Below, piece after piece: positions 60,438 to 64,000 of a DNA stretch of 64,000 bases. Both the position numbers and the translations under genes were made by a program. The notes below the pieces were generated by a model. It was not told the origin of the DNA, made no database searches, and was given only the letters and a program-made list of their open reading frames with translations. Numbering within the stretch: position 1 is the stretch's first letter; every line of letters begins with the position of its first letter. Source of the DNA: Bacteroidales bacterium (GTDB lineage Bacteria; Bacteroidota; Bacteroidia; Bacteroidales; UBA10428); NCBI GenBank assembly GCA_035299085.1, contig DATGXG010000048.1, forward strand, positions 124,001 through 188,000, written 5' to 3'.

Positions 60438-61403
60438 ATGGACAAAAACCCGGGCATCGTTTTCATGGGAACTCCCGAGTTCGCTGTGGCTTCTCTTGAC
60501 GCTATATTTAAGGCCGGATATGATATAAGGGGTGTTATTACAATGCCCGACAAACCTTCAGGAAGGGGTCTTCAGCTACATCAATCTCCTGTAAAGGAAT
60601 ATGCCCTGGCTCATGGTCTGAAAGTATTGCAGCCGTTGAAACTTAAGGACCCTGATTTTCTGAAAGAGCTGAAATCGCTTGATGCCGGTCTCCAGGTTAT
60701 CGTTGCCTTCAGGATGCTTCCTGAAGAAGTATGGAATATGCCGCCAATGGGAACCTTTAACCTTCATGCATCCCTTCTTCCTCAGTACCGGGGCGCTGCA
60801 CCCATAAACTGGGCAGTTATCAACGGGGAAAAGAAAACCGGAGTAACAACATTCTTCCTTAATCATGAAATAGACAAAGGATCGGTGATCCATCGCCGTG
60901 AGACGGAAATTGGTGAAAACGAAAATGCAGGCGACATTCATGACCGGTTGATGGAAATGGGTGCTGAACTGGTTGTGGAAACCATTCGGGATATAATATC
61001 GGGTAAAGCCAGGGGAGTTGCCCAGGACATGATCACTGAACAGGGAGAACTCAGGCCTGCTCCGAAAATTTTCCGTGAAGACTGCCGGATCAGGTGGGAC
61101 CAGGAATCCATAAAAGTCCACAATTTTATAAGGGGATTGAGCCCGTTTCCAACAGCATGGACTGAATTCGAATCGGCAAATGGGGTAATCACAGGAATGA
61201 AAATATATGAAGCGCGGCCGATGTATGAGCCACATAACCATACTTCAGGAACCATTGTAACTGACGGGAAGACCTTTTTAAAAGTGGCCACAAAAGACGG
61301 TTTTATTAATATACTGAAACTTCAGCAGCAGGCCAGGAAACAGATGGGTGTAGAGGAGTTTTTGAGGGGGGCACAACCGTCGTCATTGCGAGGAGCGAGA
61401 TAA
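60438..61403 (+). CDS. fmt: Methionyl-tRNA formyltransferase
   Basis: A 321-residue enzyme. IVFMGTPEFAVASLDAIFKA is the start of the formyl-transferase domain, and LHASLLPQYRGAAPINWAVI carries the catalytic His and SLLPxxRGAAP signature. LNHEIDKGSVIHRRETEIGE follows, with the C-terminal OB-like domain after about residue 210. It formylates initiator Met-tRNA. The last codons (AQPSSLRGAR) are read from a CGTCATTGCGAGGAGCG element, giving a short foreign tail. Start confirmed by the conserved MDKNPGIVFMGTPEF. Confidence 0.95.
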   Translation: MDKNPGIVFMGTPEFAVASLDAIFKAGYDIRGVITMPDKPSGRGLQLHQSPVKEYALAHGLKVLQPLKLKDPDFLKELKSLDAGLQVIVAFRMLPEEVWNMPPMGTFNLHASLLPQYRGAAPINWAVINGEKKTGVTTFFLNHEIDKGSVIHRRETEIGENENAGDIHDRLMEMGAELVVETIRDIISGKARGVAQDMITEQGELRPAPKIFREDCRIRWDQESIKVHNFIRGLSPFPTAWTEFESANGVITGMKIYEARPMYEPHNHTSGTIVTDGKTFLKVATKDGFINILKLQQQARKQMGVEEFLRGAQPSSLRGAR

Positions 61404-61690
61404 GTACTTGATTATAATCAGAATTTAAGGCGACGAAGCAATCTGCCTGCACAGGAAACTGTTCGGGCAGATTGAAAAAGCCCGTCATTGCGAGGAGCGT
61501 GAACTTACAATGATTATAAAACTGTTTAATTGCGACGAAGCAATCTGCCTGCACAGGAAAAGCCTAACCAAGACAACAATTTGGAACTGAATGTATCACT
61601 CTTTGCAGGGCTCAGCCTGTTCGGGCAGATTGCTTCGTCGCAAAATATTCCTATTATAATCAAAGATTACTCAAGCTCCTCGCAATGACG
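61381..61690. repeat. Tandem CGTCATTGCGAG elements, copy R4
   Basis: One element begins at 61381 inside the fmt 3' end and is interrupted after about 95 bp by a second complete element from 61483 (CGTCATTGCGAGGAGCG) to 61690 (GCTCCTCGCAATGACG). Shared inner arms: GCGACGAAGCAATCTGCCTG and GCAGATTGCTTCGTCGC. It fills the 311-bp gap 61404-61714. Confidence 0.85.
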
Positions 61691-61714
61691 TATGCATGGC
61701 ATTGACTGCTCTTT

Positions 61715-62716
61715 TCACCAATCCACCTTTATCTGCTCCTCATCCGAATCGTTAAGGTCTTTCTTTACCGGTGCTGACCGGAAATGATTCCGGCCATGGG
61801 TTCTTACGGCTTTCCTGAGTTGCAGAACAGATCCGGGAACAAGTTTTGTCCCGGGTTGCATATTGTTCATTGAATACAGTTTGTCGAGCCTGACTGCATA
61901 AAACTGTGAAATCGTATACATGGTTTCCCCTTCTTTAACGATGTGGGTTTCCTTACCGGCCTCGGCCCTCTTTCGTTTTGGCTGAATATACACTACCTGT
62001 CCCGCTTTCAGCGAATCCACATCGGAAAGATCATTGTACTGCGGCAATTCCCACGAAAGTTTACCGAGTTCTGCAGTAACCGATTCAAAAGTGTCGCCCT
62101 TTTTGGCCAGTATGTACTTCACCCGGTTACGCTCAAGCACCGGACGTTTTGCTGCGTTTGGTGCGACCGGGTTTTTATCCCTGTTTTCCTTCACATCATC
62201 AACCGCCATCCGGTCATAGGTGTTCAGGCCGAAATCTTCGATGATTTTAATGATCGACTCGGCATAATGAGGGTTGGTAGCGTAGCCGGCCTTCTTTAAT
62301 CCCCTCGCCCACCCTTTATAATCAGTTGGGTTCAGTTCAAACAAAAAGGCATACCTAGTTTTGGAACGCAGGTAATCGGAATGATCACGGTAGGAATCCT
62401 CAACAGATGCGTATTTTCTGAAACATTCATTTCGGGTTTCGTCGTCTTCAAGAATGGTCTTTCCGTCCCAGTCGTTATGACATTTTATTCCGAAATGATT
62501 ATTGGCAACTCTTGCCAGACGGCTGTTTCCATCTCCACTTTCAAGGGCACCCTGTGCCAGGGTAATGCTGGCCGGAACACCCGACCGGTTCATTTCGCGG
62601 ATTGCAATTTCCCTATACTTATCGAAATACATCGGGCGCGTCATCTTTTCGGGATACTGAGCCAGCAGCAATTTACAGCTGATCAGCAGGCAAAGCATGA
62701 ATAGTCCTTTTCTCAT
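61715..62716 (-). CDS. Glucosaminidase with two LysM domains (peptidoglycan hydrolase)
   Basis: A 333-residue protein with signal peptide (about 1-19). The N-terminal glucosaminidase domain (about 26-175) has GVPASITLAQGALESGDGNS with the predicted acid Glu59, NHFGIKCHNDWDGKTI and GLKKAGYATNPHYAESII. Two LysM domains follow (about 200-245 and 257-305: AKKGDTFESVTAELGKLSWE and VKEGETMYTISQFYAVRLDK). It should cut peptidoglycan glycan strands in the periplasm and may assist septation or cell-wall turnover. The enzyme class is confident. Confidence 0.92.
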   Translation of the reverse strand: MRKGLFMLCLLISCKLLLAQYPEKMTRPMYFDKYREIAIREMNRSGVPASITLAQGALESGDGNSRLARVANNHFGIKCHNDWDGKTILEDDETRNECFRKYASVEDSYRDHSDYLRSKTRYAFLFELNPTDYKGWARGLKKAGYATNPHYAESIIKIIEDFGLNTYDRMAVDDVKENRDKNPVAPNAAKRPVLERNRVKYILAKKGDTFESVTAELGKLSWELPQYNDLSDVDSLKAGQVVYIQPKRKRAEAGKETHIVKEGETMYTISQFYAVRLDKLYSMNNMQPGTKLVPGSVLQLRKAVRTHGRNHFRSAPVKKDLNDSDEEQIKVDW

Positions 62717-62793
62717 TTTAACATTGCATATGCTGCAAAATTAACGTGAGAACGGGAAGCTGTGTTGTGGAGTTATTAACAATTCAACAGCAT

Positions 62794-62994
62794 CGTCATT
62801 GCGAGGAGCTTGTAAGATCATTGATTATACTATAAATTATTGTCGACGAAGCAATCTACCCGCACAGGCAGAACTTCGCCAAGAGAGACCTTTTAAAGTG
62901 TCTGTAGTGGTAAGGCCCTTCCTGTTCCGGCAGATTGCTTCGTCGCCGGAGAATTCGGTATAATCGTTGATTTGCCTGGCTCCTCGCAATGACG
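62794..62994. repeat. CGTCATTGCGAG element, copy R5
   Basis: It begins CGTCATTGCGAGGAGCTTG and ends GGCTCCTCGCAATGACG. The inner arms are GACGAAGCAATCTACCC and GGCAGATTGCTTCGTCG. It lies between the glucosaminidase start and the carbamate kinase 3' end, six bp from the latter. Confidence 0.85.
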
Positions 62995-63000
62995 ATATAC

Positions 63001-63948
63001 CTATTCCATAGTGATCCTCGATCCGTATTTCTTATTCTCAAGCTTGGTAGCTTCAGTGATTACACTTTTGGCACCGCCGCGTTCAATGAAGAACAGGGCA
63101 GCTTCCATTTTAGGGGCCATGCTGCCTTCGCCGAACATGCCCTGCTTAATATATTCCCTGGCCTGTTTGTAAGTAATGAATTCCGCAATTTGCTGGTCAG
63201 GCTTTTTATAATTCAGGTAAACATAAGGCACATCGGTAAGGATATACAACTCATCGGCATTAATCTTCACAGCCAGCAAAGAAGACGCCATGTCCTTGTC
63301 GATCACCGCTTCAACAGGCCTGTAATTCCCTTTTGAATCTATATACACAGGTATTCCGCCACCTCCGGCAGCCAGGACGATATTTCCCTGTCCAACAAGG
63401 TATTTAATTATATCGCTGTTCAGAATTTCGACTGGCTCAGGTGAAGCAACTACCCGCCGTAAGCCGCCGTCCGACTTTTTTTCTTCCTTAAAAATCCATC
63501 CCTTTTCTTTCGCCAGCTTTTCAGCCATTTCAGGTGAATAACTGCGACCAACACGTTTTACCAAATTCTTAAAAGATTTCCTTTCCCGGTCGACAACCAC
63601 CTGGCTGATCAAACTGACAATATTCTTTTGAATACCATGTTTGTGAAGCACATTTCGCAGAATTCTTTCAATCATATACCCTATCTCTCCCTGGGTGCCG
63701 GCAACGCAAATGTCGAGAGGCATTTGCGGTATGCCATAAACCTGCTCCCCCGCATCGTTACGCTGTAACAGGTCGCCTACCTGTGGGCCGTTACCATGGG
63801 TAATGACAAGTTCGTATCCGTCACGGATAAGAAAAATAAGATTCTCAAGAGTTTTGAACGTATTTTTTTCCTGTTCTTCAATTGTTCCTTTTTGATTGTC
63901 ACGCTGAAGCGCATTGCCTCCAAGGGCTACAACCGCTAACTTTTTCAT
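63001..63948 (-). CDS. arcC: Carbamate kinase
   Basis: A 315-residue enzyme of the carbamate/amino-acid kinase fold: KKLAVVALGGNALQRDNQKG (phosphate loop), ELVITHGNGPQVGDLLQRND, MPLDICVAGTQGEIGYMIE, RRVVASPEPVEILN and AAGGGGIPVY, with the ending GGAKSVITEATKLE typical of ArcC. It makes ATP from carbamoyl phosphate, or the reverse. The usual partners arcA and arcB are not in the window on this side, and the upstream region runs off the right edge. The R5 element ends just 6 bp from its stop. Confidence 0.94.
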   Translation of the reverse strand: MKKLAVVALGGNALQRDNQKGTIEEQEKNTFKTLENLIFLIRDGYELVITHGNGPQVGDLLQRNDAGEQVYGIPQMPLDICVAGTQGEIGYMIERILRNVLHKHGIQKNIVSLISQVVVDRERKSFKNLVKRVGRSYSPEMAEKLAKEKGWIFKEEKKSDGGLRRVVASPEPVEILNSDIIKYLVGQGNIVLAAGGGGIPVYIDSKGNYRPVEAVIDKDMASSLLAVKINADELYILTDVPYVYLNYKKPDQQIAEFITYKQAREYIKQGMFGEGSMAPKMEAALFFIERGGAKSVITEATKLENKKYGSRITME

Positions 63949-64000
63949 AGGCTGAAATTATATCTGTTGAAAAGGTAAGTGATTCTACCGGTTCAAAAAA

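Overview
The window looks like a Bacteroidota chromosome, probably an environmental or free-living member near the Bacteroidales/Marinilabiliales. The evidence is type IX secretion (T9SS) C-terminal sorting domains, TAnnTTTG promoter boxes, Bacteroidota-typical families (DUF1080, START-like, SiaC/DUF1987, DHCW-type cupin, fused LptF/G permease, Tat-type FLK leaders) and starts that mostly lack strong Shine-Dalgarno sites. No rRNA, phage structural gene, transposase, integrase or CRISPR array was seen.

Layout. (1) 1-5.4 kb is a glycoside-degradation patch: a partial DUF1080 lipoprotein, a C-glycoside deglycosidase-like pair whose large subunit is broken by one in-frame TAA, an AraC regulator, a GH29 fucosidase, a truncated DUF1080 gene, and a scrap of a second GH29 3' end. 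(2) 5.5-18.2 kb is ordinary chromosome with heavy repeat traffic around a tRNA-Met gene. It holds VOC, DUF1059, an ORF6N protein flanked by direct repeats, a metallo-beta-lactamase lipoprotein, an SDR, a T9SS protein with an HEILH motif, a fused ABC exporter and an aldehyde dehydrogenase. (3) 18.2-34.5 kb is an AT-rich accessory island. Every gene points the same way, and the gene units are separated by two related classes of imperfectly palindromic element (about 120-145 bp, and a long form of about 410-680 bp). The cargo is defence-like: an unknown lipoprotein, a protein ending in an EF-Tu domain 3 homologue, a CBASS operon (CD-NTase, E2, 4-TM effector), a two-gene membrane unit, a Macro-TIR fusion, a GmrSD-type DUF262/DUF1524 protein, an FRG protein, gene fragments, and a tight four-gene operon (NdpA-like, membrane protein, PD-(D/E)XK-like, small HTH). 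The layout resembles an integron cassette array, but the ends do not match the canonical integron core and no integrase is visible. (4) 34.5-40.5 kb is a second glycan patch: a sulfatase, and a GH31 flanked by two nearly identical DUF1080 genes. (5) 40.6-64 kb is mainly core chromosome: GT39, cupin, CPBP-like protein, FBP aldolase, a degenerate Tat-exported aldo/keto reductase, NUDIX, FAD/Rieske oxidoreductase, SiaC, a subtilase with an I9-like partner, lptF/G-GT4-GT2, ribBA-fmt, a LysM glucosaminidase and carbamate kinase. It is peppered with about 200-bp CGTCATTGCGAG repeats.

The glycan patches share DUF1080 (3-keto-glycoside hydrolase family), which fits the C-deglycosidase because both act on 3-oxidised glycosides; the oxidase that would make those substrates is not in the window. 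The most promising material is the 18-34 kb island, both for its cassette-like architecture and for at least two protein combinations (the Macro-TIR fusion and the NdpA/membrane/nuclease/HTH operon) that I cannot assign to a named system.
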